A program made the translations under genes and the position numbers. The notes beneath the pieces were generated by a model. That model saw only the letters and a list, made by a program, of their open reading frames with translations, ran no database searches and was not told the origin of the DNA. A DNA stretch of 38,244 nucleotides from an uncultured Bacilli bacterium (lineage in GTDB: Bacteria > Bacillota_I > Bacilli_A > RF39 > UBA660), in contig CAJUGF010000010.1 of the NCBI GenBank assembly GCA_910585915.1, positions 1 to 38,244 on the forward strand. The letters are read 5' to 3'. Shown piece after piece: positions 1 to 8,018 of this stretch; position 1 is the first letter of the stretch, and each line of letters opens with the position of its first letter.

Positions 1-78
1 AACATCTTTCCAAGATTTCAATATTTCATCTTCGATTTCGCAGATTGGTTTGTTTTCGAGTAGTTTAAATTCTTTCAT
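1..78 (-). CDS. ileS: Isoleucyl-tRNA synthetase (probable), N-terminal 26 residues only
   Basis: Only the first 26 codons are in the window; the gene runs off the left edge. The ATG at 78 follows a strong GGAGGG ribosome site. The peptide begins MKEFKLLENKP and contains an EDEILKSW segment, resembling the start of class I Ile/Val-type synthetases, where a helix before the KMSKS-class catalytic core has an ILxxW pattern. The upstream T-box leader shows that it is an aminoacyl-tRNA synthetase or amino-acid gene, and the probable specifier codon in that leader is ATC (Ile). The enzyme would charge tRNA-Ile in the cytoplasm. The identity rests on the leader more than on the short peptide; valS is the main alternative. 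Confidence 0.55.
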   Translation of the reverse strand, partial: MKEFKLLENKPICEIEDEILKSWKDV

Positions 79-313
79 AAAATTCCCTCCTAAAATAAAA
101 AAAAGATGATACCTAAAGGACGGAATAACTCCGTGGTACCACCTTACTTATACTCTTTTTTGATAACGCAAATTTTTGCGATAAAGACTTACTATTTTTT
201 CAGTCTTTCAGCTCCCAAGTGATCTTTCTAAACTAATTATGTCTATTTCCACCAACCATAGACTCTCTATTATAATATGATTTAGAACAGCTTGTTCTTT
301 GCCTTTTAAAACC
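79..313 (-). promoter_or_regulatory. T-box riboswitch leader, probable Ile specifier
   Basis: This 290-base gene-free stretch is a T-box leader. The minus strand carries the conserved T-box core AAGGTGGTACCACGG near 135-155. It is followed by a competing hairpin in which GGTGGTACC pairs with GGTATCATC and runs into a T-tract, the terminator form. Stem I is visible upstream, with the GGTTGGTGGAAA apical motif. The 3' side of stem I reads AGAAAGATCACTTGGGAGC, placing ATC (Ile) followed by A where a specifier codon is expected. ACT overlaps it and is a less likely reading. Uncharged tRNA-Ile would stabilise the antiterminator and turn on the gene at 78. Confidence 0.85.
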
Positions 314-319
314 ATTCTT

Positions 320-349
320 ATTATATGTTTTTCATGATTAAAAGTCAAA
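320..349 (-). promoter_or_regulatory. Promoter of the first T-box leader
   Basis: The minus strand has TTGACT (344-349) and a perfect TATAAT (320-325) with an 18-base spacer. Transcription would start near 313, just before stem I of the leader. Confidence 0.8.
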
Positions 350-370
350 TGTTATTCATAACTTTCTTTT

Positions 371-2122
371 TTATGCTTTCTTTTCTATGCAATCTTCTAA
401 ATATGAGATTAGTTCTTCCTTTGATATTGTTATTGTTTCTTGGCTTCCAAACTTACGATAGCTAATTAACTCTTCATCCATTTCTTTTTGTCCTAATATT
501 AATGTAAGTGGGATTTTTCTTACCACACTTTCACGCATTTTATAACTCAGTTTTTCGTTTCGTAAATCAATATCTACACGATATCCCTTTGTTTGTAATA
601 ATGTATATATATTGCGAGCATACTCTTCATGATACTCTAAATTTACTGGAATCACATTTATTTGAACTGGAGCAAGCCATAATGGAAATGCACCTTTTGT
701 TTCTTCAATTAAATAAGCCATAAATCTGTCAAATGTACCTAAGATTGCGCGATGAATAACTACTGGTCTTTTCTTTTCTCCAGTTTCATCAATATAAGAT
801 AAATCAAATCGTTCTGGAAGCAAGAAATCTAATTGACAGGTAGAAAGGGTAATATCATGTCCAATGGCTGTTTTTATTTGAACGTCAAGTTTCGGTCCAT
901 AAAAGGCTGCTTCTCCAATCGCTTCATAGAATGGTAAATCTAGTTCAGTTAAAACTGTACGAAGTTCATTCTCTGCTTTATTCCACATTTCATCATCTGG
1001 ATAATATTTTTCTGTATCTTCAGGATCGCGAAGTGATAAACGAAATTTGTATTCTGTAATATGAAAATCTTTATAAACATCCAAAATAAGTGCCACTACA
1101 CGTGAAAATTCTTCTTTTATTTGATCTGGTCTTACAAACAAATGGGCATCATTTTGACACATCGCACGAACACGCTCTAGTCCACATACAGCTCCACTTG
1201 CTTCATAGCGGAAATCTGGTGCCAGTTCTCCAATACGAATTGGTAAATCACGATAACTATGAATTTTATTTTTAAAAACTAACATATGATGTGGACAATT
1301 CATTGGTCTTAAAACCATACTTTCTTTATCCATCTCCATGACAGGAAACATATCTTCTTTATAATGATCCCAATGTCCGCTAATCTTATAGAGTTCTGTA
1401 GATGCTAAACATGGAGTATATACATGATTATAGCCAAGATTACATTCTTTTCTGCGAATATAATTTTCAAGTTCTGTACGAATTACAGCACCATTTGGAA
1501 GAAGCATTGGAAGCCCAGGCCCTACAAGCTCATGTGTCATAAACAGTTCTAATTCTTTGCCAAGTTTTCTATGGTCTCTTTCCTTAGCATCTTCTAAATC
1601 CTTTAAATGTTGTTCTAATTCTTCTTCCGTTTTAAAACACACGCCATAAATTCTTTGTAAAACTTTATTATTTGCATCTCCCTTATAATAAGCACCACTA
1701 AATTTTAGCAACTTAAAATGCTTTAATTCTTTTACAGACTCTACATGTGGTCCACGACAAAGATCCGTAAAATCTCCTTGTGTATAGCAAGAAATAATTT
1801 CATCATCACTCATATTTTCAATTAAATCAATTTTATATGGATCCTCTTTAAATTGTTCTAAAGCTTCGCTTTTTGATAATTCATGACGAACAATACGTTT
1901 ACCATCTTTACTAATCTTTTTCATTTCTTTCGCAATTTTTTCTAAATCTTCTACAGTAATGGTTGTATCTCCTAAATCAATGTCATAATAGAATCCCTCT
2001 TCAATTACAGGCCCTACCCAAAACTTTGCATTGGGATATAAATGCTTTACAGCTTGTGCTAGTAAATGAGCACAACTATGATTTAAAATACTTAAATCTT
2101 CATGTTCTTTAATATTAATCAT
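371..2122 (-). CDS. thrS: Threonyl-tRNA synthetase lacking the TGS domain
   Basis: Class II synthetase that charges tRNA-Thr and edits mischarged Ser-tRNA. The 583 residues start directly in the editing domain (H15xxxH19 in NHSCAHLL; C122 and H126 in CRGPHV). The catalytic domain follows, with zinc ligands at about C276 (NCPHH), H327 and H457, and the motif 2 region RYEASG. The C-terminal anticodon-binding domain starts near LWLAPVQINV. Bacterial ThrRS usually has about 640 residues with an N-terminal ubiquitin-like TGS domain; that domain is absent and no upstream in-frame coding is visible. ATG at 2122 follows GAGGA at good spacing. A T-box with a Thr specifier lies directly upstream. Its position downstream of dnaB-dnaI matches B. 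subtilis gene order. Confidence 0.97.
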   Translation of the reverse strand: MINIKEHEDLSILNHSCAHLLAQAVKHLYPNAKFWVGPVIEEGFYYDIDLGDTTITVEDLEKIAKEMKKISKDGKRIVRHELSKSEALEQFKEDPYKIDLIENMSDDEIISCYTQGDFTDLCRGPHVESVKELKHFKLLKFSGAYYKGDANNKVLQRIYGVCFKTEEELEQHLKDLEDAKERDHRKLGKELELFMTHELVGPGLPMLLPNGAVIRTELENYIRRKECNLGYNHVYTPCLASTELYKISGHWDHYKEDMFPVMEMDKESMVLRPMNCPHHMLVFKNKIHSYRDLPIRIGELAPDFRYEASGAVCGLERVRAMCQNDAHLFVRPDQIKEEFSRVVALILDVYKDFHITEYKFRLSLRDPEDTEKYYPDDEMWNKAENELRTVLTELDLPFYEAIGEAAFYGPKLDVQIKTAIGHDITLSTCQLDFLLPERFDLSYIDETGEKKRPVVIHRAILGTFDRFMAYLIEETKGAFPLWLAPVQINVIPVNLEYHEEYARNIYTLLQTKGYRVDIDLRNEKLSYKMRESVVRKIPLTLILGQKEMDEELISYRKFGSQETITISKEELISYLEDCIEKKA

Positions 2123-2419
2123 TGTTTTATTCCTCTTTCTAATTTATGTATATTTTCTATTTTTGATGTAATTTCTCAGTCCTCTATCTTTTTAAAATAA
2201 AGCATAATTTTCTTATTGACAAAGAAAAAGATGATACCATAAGGAGTCAAAACGACGGTACCATCCTAATATACTTAATTCAAGATAACGGGTATTTCCC
2301 GAGATTTATTAATCCTCTTAGAAAGTAGTAATTATAATCTCTTTTGTAAGTTTTCACCAGCCACTTACTCTCTTTGAAAAAAATAGAATTATAATCATGT
2401 CTTTCCTCATCGATTTACA
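2123..2419 (-). promoter_or_regulatory. T-box riboswitch leader, Thr specifier (ACT)
   Basis: The gene-free stretch upstream of thrS is a T-box leader. The core AGGATGGTACCGTCG lies near 2255-2270, and GGTATCATC followed by a TTTTTCTTT tract can form the competing terminator. Stem I has the AGTAAGTGGCTGGTG apical motif, and its 3' side reads ATAATTACTACTTTC, putting ACT (Thr) before an A at the specifier position. That agrees with the downstream thrS. About 60 further bases between the terminator and the ATG show no other feature. Confidence 0.92.
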
Positions 2420-2424
2420 GGATT

Positions 2425-2453
2425 ATTTTACCATCTTTATCAATAAATTGCAA
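2425..2453 (-). promoter_or_regulatory. Promoter of the thrS T-box leader
   Basis: TTGCAA (2448-2453) and TAAAAT (2425-2430) on the minus strand with a 17-base spacer. The -35 box directly abuts the stop codon of the metallophosphoesterase gene. Confidence 0.65.
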
Positions 2454-3323
2454 TTATATTTGTTTTTGCTTATTTAATGTTCGCACTTCTCTTTCAAGCG
2501 GATGATGATTTTCAAACACATATCGTTTCATTATAATTTCTGAATCTAAAAACCTTAAAACCAAAAAACCAGGTAATTGGGAACTATGGTTACAACCATT
2601 TGGATACCTTTCACTACAAGTAGGAACTTTTATACTTTGGTTATAAGAATTCAAATCAAAGGAGTGTGAATGCCCATTTAAGGTTAACACATGTTTTTCA
2701 TATATTGGTGGCAGTAATATGTTTTTATAAAAATGAAGAGGATGTTTTAAAAGTAGTAATTGATCTGTATTACTAAGATAAGATCTTCCAAAGCCAAGGA
2801 GATGAAAGTCTCGTCTTCGTTTCATAATTTCTCTTTCTAAATCTAAGCCAAGTTTCAAATAAGATTCTTCATGATTTCCAAATAAAACATAATTTTGAAA
2901 ACCATGAGGATAGCGCTTTTTTAATTCCTCTAATTGTTTTAAATAATAAAAACTAGGATGATTTCGTTTTCCGTTTATAATATCATTATATCCATCTAGT
3001 AAATCCCCTAAGTGTAATACATGAGTAATTTGATATTTTGAAAAAGTATCATAAGCCCTCTTAATGTATTCAAAATTTGCATGTCGATTTCCAATATGTG
3101 TATCTGATAAAACTCCAAGATACTCACATGATAAATCATGAGAAGATAAATTTTTTTTGATAATTTTTTGGATCGTTCGACGTGATTCTTTTGATATATC
3201 ATTATTTTTACTCATAGCATGTAATAGTCCTAAAAGTTCATTTCGAGAATAGTTTGAAGTTTTTAACACATTGGCGAATCCTTCATTTTGCACTCTTTTG
3301 GCTATTTTTATATTTTCTTTCAA
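2454..3323 (-). CDS. Calcineurin-like metallophosphoesterase
   Basis: Probable cytoplasmic phosphoesterase of the two-metal calcineurin superfamily. The metal-binding blocks occur in order: SDTHIG, GDLLDG, GNHEE and NGHSHSF. About 75 residues before the first block form a helical, lysine-rich region that may be a small nucleic-acid-binding or HTH-like domain. The substrate is not predictable. The open frame can extend to a TTG at 3338, but those bases are themselves the GGAGGGAGAAGG ribosome site. The likely start is therefore the TTG at 3323, about 8 bases after GGAGG, giving 289 residues. It has its own promoter, is divergent from the unknown gene at 3439, and lies upstream of the thrS leader. 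Confidence 0.85.
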   Translation of the reverse strand: MKENIKIAKRVQNEGFANVLKTSNYSRNELLGLLHAMSKNNDISKESRRTIQKIIKKNLSSHDLSCEYLGVLSDTHIGNRHANFEYIKRAYDTFSKYQITHVLHLGDLLDGYNDIINGKRNHPSFYYLKQLEELKKRYPHGFQNYVLFGNHEESYLKLGLDLEREIMKRRRDFHLLGFGRSYLSNTDQLLLLKHPLHFYKNILLPPIYEKHVLTLNGHSHSFDLNSYNQSIKVPTCSERYPNGCNHSSQLPGFLVLRFLDSEIIMKRYVFENHHPLEREVRTLNKQKQI

Positions 3324-3346
3324 ACCTTCTCCCTCCAATTACCCAT

Positions 3347-3376
3347 ATTGTAACACTAATTTTGTTTATAACACAA
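3347..3376 (-). promoter_or_regulatory. Promoter of the metallophosphoesterase gene
   Basis: Minus-strand TACAAT (3347-3352) preceded by TG plus one base (extended -10), with a weak TTGTGT -35 (3371-3376) at 18 bases. Confidence 0.5.
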
Positions 3377-3383
3377 AATATTA

Positions 3384-3413
3384 TTGACTTTCTTATTCGG
3401 ATCACTTTAAAAT
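3384..3413 (+). promoter_or_regulatory. Promoter of the 178-aa unknown gene
   Basis: TTGACT (3384-3389), an 18-base spacer and TAAAAT (3408-3413), ending 25 bases before the ATG at 3439. Confidence 0.6.
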
Positions 3414-3438
3414 ATTTTTTGAAAAATGAGGTTGTGGC

Positions 3439-3975
3439 ATGCGAAATTTAGTAAACGTAACAAAAGATATTTATAATGAAGCGGGAGTTTATCAAATTTC
3501 ATTTTATTTTGATGAACGAACTAAGGAAATTATTTACCCAGAAATTTTTACAAAAAAGGAAAAAGAAAATAATGCTGTTCAAATGGTTGTATTAGAAAAA
3601 TTGGAAAGGCATCTTCAAACATTTCAAAAAGGAAAAACAGAAGAAATGATCCAGGAAAATATTAAATTTGCTTATTTTCTAGTCAATTTAAATCAGGAGC
3701 TTTCTTTAAGTCAATTTACAAGAAACTTACAAAATAAAATCATGCAATTTTTTACGAAACTTTTAGATTTACTATTATATTTTCATTATGATGAAGAATT
3801 TCATCAATTGGCTTTTATTTTATTTGAAGAAAAATTAGAAAGCTCTCTCACTTATAATCCTAAATATATATACGAGGAAATTGAACAAGATAAACTTGGA
3901 CTTGTAAGAAGCTCTTTTTACTATCAATTAAATATAAAAAGAGTTCAAGAATTAAAAAGAATGAGAAATCTTTAA
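3439..3975 (+). CDS. Unknown 178-aa cytoplasmic protein
   Basis: No family is recognised. The protein has no signal peptide or clear membrane span. It is rich in Phe, Tyr, Gln, Lys and Glu and looks mostly helical after an N-terminal strand-like portion containing ISFYFDERTKEIIYPE. A basic C-terminus (KRVQELKRMRNL) ends it. The ATG follows GAGG at 7 bases, and a promoter lies upstream, so the gene is probably real. It is the only plus-strand gene in the first 11 kb and converges on clpB. The two coding regions overlap by 4 bases, and both 3' ends lie in one terminator hairpin. Confidence 0.7.
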   Translation: MRNLVNVTKDIYNEAGVYQISFYFDERTKEIIYPEIFTKKEKENNAVQMVVLEKLERHLQTFQKGKTEEMIQENIKFAYFLVNLNQELSLSQFTRNLQNKIMQFFTKLLDLLLYFHYDEEFHQLAFILFEEKLESSLTYNPKYIYEEIEQDKLGLVRSSFYYQLNIKRVQELKRMRNL

Positions 3976-3990
3976 ATCTCATTCTTTTTT
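3954..3990. terminator. Bidirectional terminator inside two convergent stop regions
   Basis: A 13-base arm AAAAAGAATGAGA (3954-3966) pairs with TCTCATTCTTTTT (3977-3989), and the sequence is T-rich outward in both directions. The last codons and stops of the 178-aa gene and of clpB both lie inside the hairpin. Confidence 0.85.
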
Positions 3991-6089
3991 TGAATTATAA
4001 ATGTATCATTTGAGATATCAATGACAAATGTATCATTAAACTCTGTTGTTTCTTTTAAAAGCTCTTGAGCTAGTAGTGTTTCAATATTTTTAGTTACATA
4101 ACGTTTAATTGGACGAGCTCCATAAACTTCATCATAAGATTCTTCAATAATTTTCTTTTGAGCTATATCAGTAAGTATGATATGAATATTGCTTGGAGCT
4201 AATCTTTTTTGAATATCTAGCATTATTTTATCAAGAATTTGTCCTACAATTTCTTTTTGTAAAGATCGGAATATGATGATTTCATCTATACGATTAATGA
4301 ATTCAGGACGAAAATGACTTCGTAGTTCTTCCATGACTAAATTATTCGTTTTTTCATTATGTTCTAAAATATATTCGCTTCCCAAGTTACTAGTCATAAT
4401 AATAATAGTATTTTTAAAATCAACGGTTCTTCCTTGACTATCTGTAATCCGTCCATCATCTAAAATTTGAAGGAGAATATTAAATACATCTGGGTGAGCT
4501 TTTTCAATTTCATCAAATAATACAATACTATAAGGATTTCTTCTGACTGCCTCTGTAAGTTGTCCTCCTTCATCATATCCCACATATCCTGGAGGAGCTC
4601 CTACTAAACGTGAAACGTTAAATGATTCCATATATTCAGAGCAATCAATTCGAACCATATGACGCTCATCATCAAAAAGTTCATAAGCAAGGCTTTTAGC
4701 AACTTCTGTTTTTCCTACACCAGTAGGACCCAAGAAAATGAAAGAACCTATTGGACGATTTGGATCTTTAATACCACTTCGAGCTCTAATAATAGCATCA
4801 CTAACCAATTGAAGTGCTTCGTCTTGACCCATTACTCTTTTTTTCAAATTATCATATAGAGAAAGTAATTTTTCACGTTCTCCACTGACCAATTTTTGAA
4901 TGGGAATATTTGTCCAACGAGAAATGATATTTGCAATACCTTCTTCATCTACGACATCACTTAAAATTTGTGATTTGGTTTGCTCTTTTAAAGTTTCCAA
5001 TTCTTGTTCTAAAACTGGAATCTCTCCATGACGAAGCTTAGCAGCACTTTCCAAGTCATAATTATTCTCAGCCACTTCTAAATCAAAGCGGGCTTTTTCT
5101 AGTTCTTCTTTCTTTTTCTGAATTTTATCAGTTAAGGATTTTTCTTCTTCCCATTTTTCTCGCATTTCACGTTCTTTTGCTTTCAAATCTGTTTTTTCTT
5201 TTAATATTTCAGCCATTCGAGTTTTACTAATTTCGTCACTCTCTTTTTTTAAAGCTTGTTCTTCAATTTCTAAACGCATTATCTGTCTTGTTAATTCATC
5301 TAATGGTGCTGGTACAGAATCCATTTGCATTTTGATAGTAGCACACGCCTCATCAACTAAATCAATGGCTTTGTCTGGTAAGTAGCGATCGGTAATATAT
5401 CGATCACTAAGGGTGGCAGCGCTTACTAAAGCATTATCTTTAATTGTAACACCATGATAAACTTCAAAACGTTCTTTAAGTCCTCTTAGAATTGTAATGG
5501 TATCCATAACATTTGGCTCCGTTACTAATACTTTTTGAAATCTACGTTCTAGAGCTCCATCCTTTTCAATATATTTTCGATACTCGTTTAATGTGGTAGC
5601 ACCTACAAGACGGATCTCTCCACGTGCAAGCATTGGTTTTAACATATTTGATACATCCATAGCACCTTCTGCGCCACTACCTACAATCATATGAATTTCA
5701 TCAATAAACATAATGATTTCGCCATCACTATCTTTAATTTCTTTTAAAACAGCTTTCAAACGTTCTTCAAATTCTCCACGATATTTTGCCCCAGCAACTA
5801 AAGCTCCTAAATCTAATTCCCAAATACGTTTGTTTTTTAAACTTGCTGGAACATCTCCTTTGATAATACGACCCGCTAGTCCCTCTACTATAGCTGTTTT
5901 TCCTACTCCTGGTTCTCCAATTAATACAGGATTATTTTTCGTTTTTCGAGATAAGATTCGAATAATGTTACGTACTTCTTCATCTCTTCCAATAACGGGA
6001 TCCACTTTGTTATCTGCTACATTTTTGGTGATATCTCGGCCATACTTTTCTAAAACATTTTTTAATGATTCATCTTCTTTAAAATTCAT
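3972..6089 (-). CDS. clpB: ClpB disaggregase lacking the N-terminal domain
   Basis: Hsp100 AAA+ chaperone that extracts proteins from aggregates with DnaK. The order is a first AAA+ module (GEPGVGKT at about residues 58-65, FIDEIH), a long coiled-coil middle domain of about 120 residues typical of ClpB rather than ClpC, then a second AAA+ module (GPTGVGKT, pore loop GYVGY, LFDEIEKAHP). The usual Clp-N repeat domain of about 150 residues is missing, so the protein has 705 rather than about 860 residues. The frame stays open to 6140, but that stretch contains the promoter. The ATG at 6089 follows GGAGGG and is the start. A CIRCE operator overlaps the promoter, so HrcA repression is expected. 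No clear ClpP-binding tripeptide was seen. Confidence 0.95.
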   Translation of the reverse strand: MNFKEDESLKNVLEKYGRDITKNVADNKVDPVIGRDEEVRNIIRILSRKTKNNPVLIGEPGVGKTAIVEGLAGRIIKGDVPASLKNKRIWELDLGALVAGAKYRGEFEERLKAVLKEIKDSDGEIIMFIDEIHMIVGSGAEGAMDVSNMLKPMLARGEIRLVGATTLNEYRKYIEKDGALERRFQKVLVTEPNVMDTITILRGLKERFEVYHGVTIKDNALVSAATLSDRYITDRYLPDKAIDLVDEACATIKMQMDSVPAPLDELTRQIMRLEIEEQALKKESDEISKTRMAEILKEKTDLKAKEREMREKWEEEKSLTDKIQKKKEELEKARFDLEVAENNYDLESAAKLRHGEIPVLEQELETLKEQTKSQILSDVVDEEGIANIISRWTNIPIQKLVSGEREKLLSLYDNLKKRVMGQDEALQLVSDAIIRARSGIKDPNRPIGSFIFLGPTGVGKTEVAKSLAYELFDDERHMVRIDCSEYMESFNVSRLVGAPPGYVGYDEGGQLTEAVRRNPYSIVLFDEIEKAHPDVFNILLQILDDGRITDSQGRTVDFKNTIIIMTSNLGSEYILEHNEKTNNLVMEELRSHFRPEFINRIDEIIIFRSLQKEIVGQILDKIMLDIQKRLAPSNIHIILTDIAQKKIIEESYDEVYGARPIKRYVTKNIETLLAQELLKETTEFNDTFVIDISNDTFIIQKKNEI

Positions 6090-6118
6090 AAAATATCCCT
6101 CCTTTTTTACTATACCCA

Positions 6119-6147
6119 ATTCTACCACTACTATTAGCACTTGTCAA
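6119..6147 (-). promoter_or_regulatory. clpB promoter
   Basis: Perfect TTGACA (6142-6147) and TAGAAT (6119-6124) on the minus strand with a 17-base spacer. The -35 box lies in the spacer and edge of the CIRCE element. Confidence 0.85.
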
Positions 6148-6160
6148 CATAGAGTGCTAA
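6134..6160 (-). promoter_or_regulatory. CIRCE operator (HrcA binding site)
   Basis: TTAGCACTT, nine bases, then GAGTGCTAA. This is the CIRCE inverted repeat (TTAGCACTC-N9-GAGTGCTAA) with one mismatch. It covers the clpB -35 box, as expected for HrcA repression relieved by heat or misfolding stress. Confidence 0.93.
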
Positions 6161-6178
6161 TGATGACACAAAAAAAGA

Positions 6179-6487
6179 TTAATCTCTTACAATTTTTTTA
6201 GAAACACGTAACCAAGAGTTTAATTTTTTATGATATTCCAAGGCTGCAGAATAGACAATGAATAATCCAAGAATTAAAAATAATAAGAATATGGCATATG
6301 AAAAATTAAAGCTTTTTTTTAGAATTATTTGTAATGTTATAAATACGCTAGAAATGCTTGATAAACTAATACCCATGACATTATTTGTAACCCATATTCT
6401 ATGTGCGCGTTTTCCCTGTTCTAACTTCAAAAATTCTGTTTCTAACTTCAAGACATCTTTCATTGTCAGTTCATAAAAACTTTTCAC
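6179..6487 (-). CDS. Small two-span membrane protein, unknown
   Basis: A 102-aa protein with a charged helical N-terminus of about 30 residues, two hydrophobic spans (roughly residues 33-56 and 62-83) and a basic C-terminal tail. No family is recognised. The start is a GTG at 6487, 11 bases after AAGGAG. It overlaps the end of the upstream gene by 17 bases, so the two are probably translationally coupled. It is the last gene of the dnaB-dnaI operon, ending just above the clpB CIRCE region. Confidence 0.6.
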   Translation of the reverse strand: MKSFYELTMKDVLKLETEFLKLEQGKRAHRIWVTNNVMGISLSSISSVFITLQIILKKSFNFSYAIFLLFLILGLFIVYSAALEYHKKLNSWLRVSKKIVRD

Positions 6488-7091
6488 TATATTCCAAGCT
6501 CCTTTTTAAGTTTTGCTGTAACTTTTCTTTTTGTTTTTGATAGTATTCTTTTTCTTCATTTTTATTATCTTTTAAAAAGTATGAGTAATCATAAGGCGTA
6601 TCATAGGGATGAATAAGATTTGGATTTTCTTGTTTCACATAATATCCATTTTGTAAAATATGCCGTTTTCCATCATACCCATCATAAATACCAATCATTT
6701 TTAAGAGGAAAACAATGATTTTAATTCGTTCATCTTCATGTAGTACAAGATAATCTTTTCCCTCTTGAAAACGATAATACCCATCACTCACAAAAGCTGG
6801 ACATATTCGTTGCTCGGTGAACTGATATTGGAAATGTTCTAATTTATTTGATATTGCAAGTCGAGGAATTTGATGAGTAGAATATTTTCCCCCGATTACT
6901 CTTCTATAAATGTGCTTTAATAATTCTATATCCTTAGGAAATGACGGATCTTTTAATAAGAAAAATAATTCTCTTTCCTGAAGATGCTGAGCAAGCCACA
7001 AAATCGTCCTATCTTCAAATATTGTTAATTCCTTTTTTTCTTTAATATACTGATCAATTCTTTCGAAATTTATCACTTGACTTAGTTCCAT
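6471..7091 (-). CDS. Unknown 206-aa protein of the dnaB-dnaI operon
   Basis: No family is recognised. It is soluble, with aromatic and charged residues, a helical N-terminal half and a Lys/Glu/Gln-rich C-terminal helix. The middle contains a Tyr/Gly-rich stretch (YDGYDGKRH). A GTG at 7130 is in frame but overlaps dnaI and lacks a ribosome site. The ATG at 7091, after AGGGTGGG, is the better start. It occupies the place where B. subtilis has ytxB-ytxC between dnaI and thrS, but no similarity to those was recognised. The stop is TGA. Confidence 0.65.
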   Translation of the reverse strand: MELSQVINFERIDQYIKEKKELTIFEDRTILWLAQHLQERELFFLLKDPSFPKDIELLKHIYRRVIGGKYSTHQIPRLAISNKLEHFQYQFTEQRICPAFVSDGYYRFQEGKDYLVLHEDERIKIIVFLLKMIGIYDGYDGKRHILQNGYYVKQENPNLIHPYDTPYDYSYFLKDNKNEEKEYYQKQKEKLQQNLKRSLEYSEKFL

Positions 7092-7110
7092 TATACCCAC
7101 CCTAAATTTA

Positions 7111-8007
7111 TTATTTTCGTCGATTTTCACTCGTTAATTCTAAAGCTTCTGATGTTTGCTTAATACGTTCAATAATTCTTCTAGATTTCACTACATCTAT
7201 CGTTTTACCAATTGTCGCTAGATGACTTTCTAATTCTTTTAAATTCATATTTGAAGTAAAAAATGTTGGTAAATGATGATCCATGCGATATTGTAAAATC
7301 GTTCCTAGTACTTCATCTCTTCCCCATTCAGTAACTTTTTCAGCTCCAATATCATCAAGCAATAGTAAATCAACACTTTGATATTGTCTCATTTTGCTTT
7401 CGTATTCTTCCCAATCATCTTTTAATGTACGCAAGGCTTCAGGAAAATATACAGTCAATGTGCTTACATGATAGTTAATTTCTAATTCATGAAATAAAGC
7501 ACTTACTAAAAAAGTTTTTCCTGATCCAAAACTCCCTGAAAGATAAAGTCCTTTCATGTCTTTGCTATAATCATAATCTTCTAAAAATTTTAAAATCCAT
7601 TTAATGACGGGTATGCGTTTTTTATCGCTTGTGCCATCAATATCACGAATTCTAGCATTTACATTTGTATTAGCCAAATTTTCTTTTTCTTTTTTCATTT
7701 TCAAAAATGCTTTTTGATGCTTACAAGGAGCATATGAAAAATAAATATTTTCTTCTTTTTTTTCTGGGAAAAAAACATGCCCACGATATGAATTTTGGCA
7801 TTCTTGTAAACCTTTACAATTATTGCAGTGAGAGATTTCATTCAAAGTATCTTGTAACTTTGAAGTTATTTTCATAGCATCCTCCTCTTTTAATTGAAGT
7901 CGATTTACTAATTTGACAAATGAGGAATCTTTTTTGGCTTCCACATAATTTTCATACAATTTTTGTTTTGAACTAGAGAAATTCATTTCTTGAATTTTCG
8001 GCATCAT
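7111..8007 (-). CDS. dnaI: Primosomal helicase loader DnaI
   Basis: AAA+ ATPase that loads the replicative helicase onto DNA together with DnaB/DnaD. The N-terminal part has a cysteine/histidine cluster (CNNCKGLQEC ... PCKHQ) matching the zinc-binding region of DnaI. The C-terminal AAA+ domain has Walker A GSFGSGKT, Walker B LLLLDDIGAE and sensor-1 FFTSN. At about 298 residues it is near the normal length. Two adjacent ATGs (8007 and 8004) follow GAGGAG; the second has the better spacing. A GTG at 8019 lies in the ribosome site and overlaps the dnaB stop. It is co-transcribed with dnaB (11-base gap). Confidence 0.95.
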   Translation of the reverse strand: MMPKIQEMNFSSSKQKLYENYVEAKKDSSFVKLVNRLQLKEEDAMKITSKLQDTLNEISHCNNCKGLQECQNSYRGHVFFPEKKEENIYFSYAPCKHQKAFLKMKKEKENLANTNVNARIRDIDGTSDKKRIPVIKWILKFLEDYDYSKDMKGLYLSGSFGSGKTFLVSALFHELEINYHVSTLTVYFPEALRTLKDDWEEYESKMRQYQSVDLLLLDDIGAEKVTEWGRDEVLGTILQYRMDHHLPTFFTSNMNLKELESHLATIGKTIDVVKSRRIIERIKQTSEALELTSENRRK

Positions 8008-8018
8008 AACACTCCTCA

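Noticed and set aside
6090..6140. N-terminal extension of ClpB by 17 codons
   Set aside because: The stretch contains the -10/-35 promoter and part of the CIRCE element. The ATG at 6089 has the GGAGGG ribosome site.
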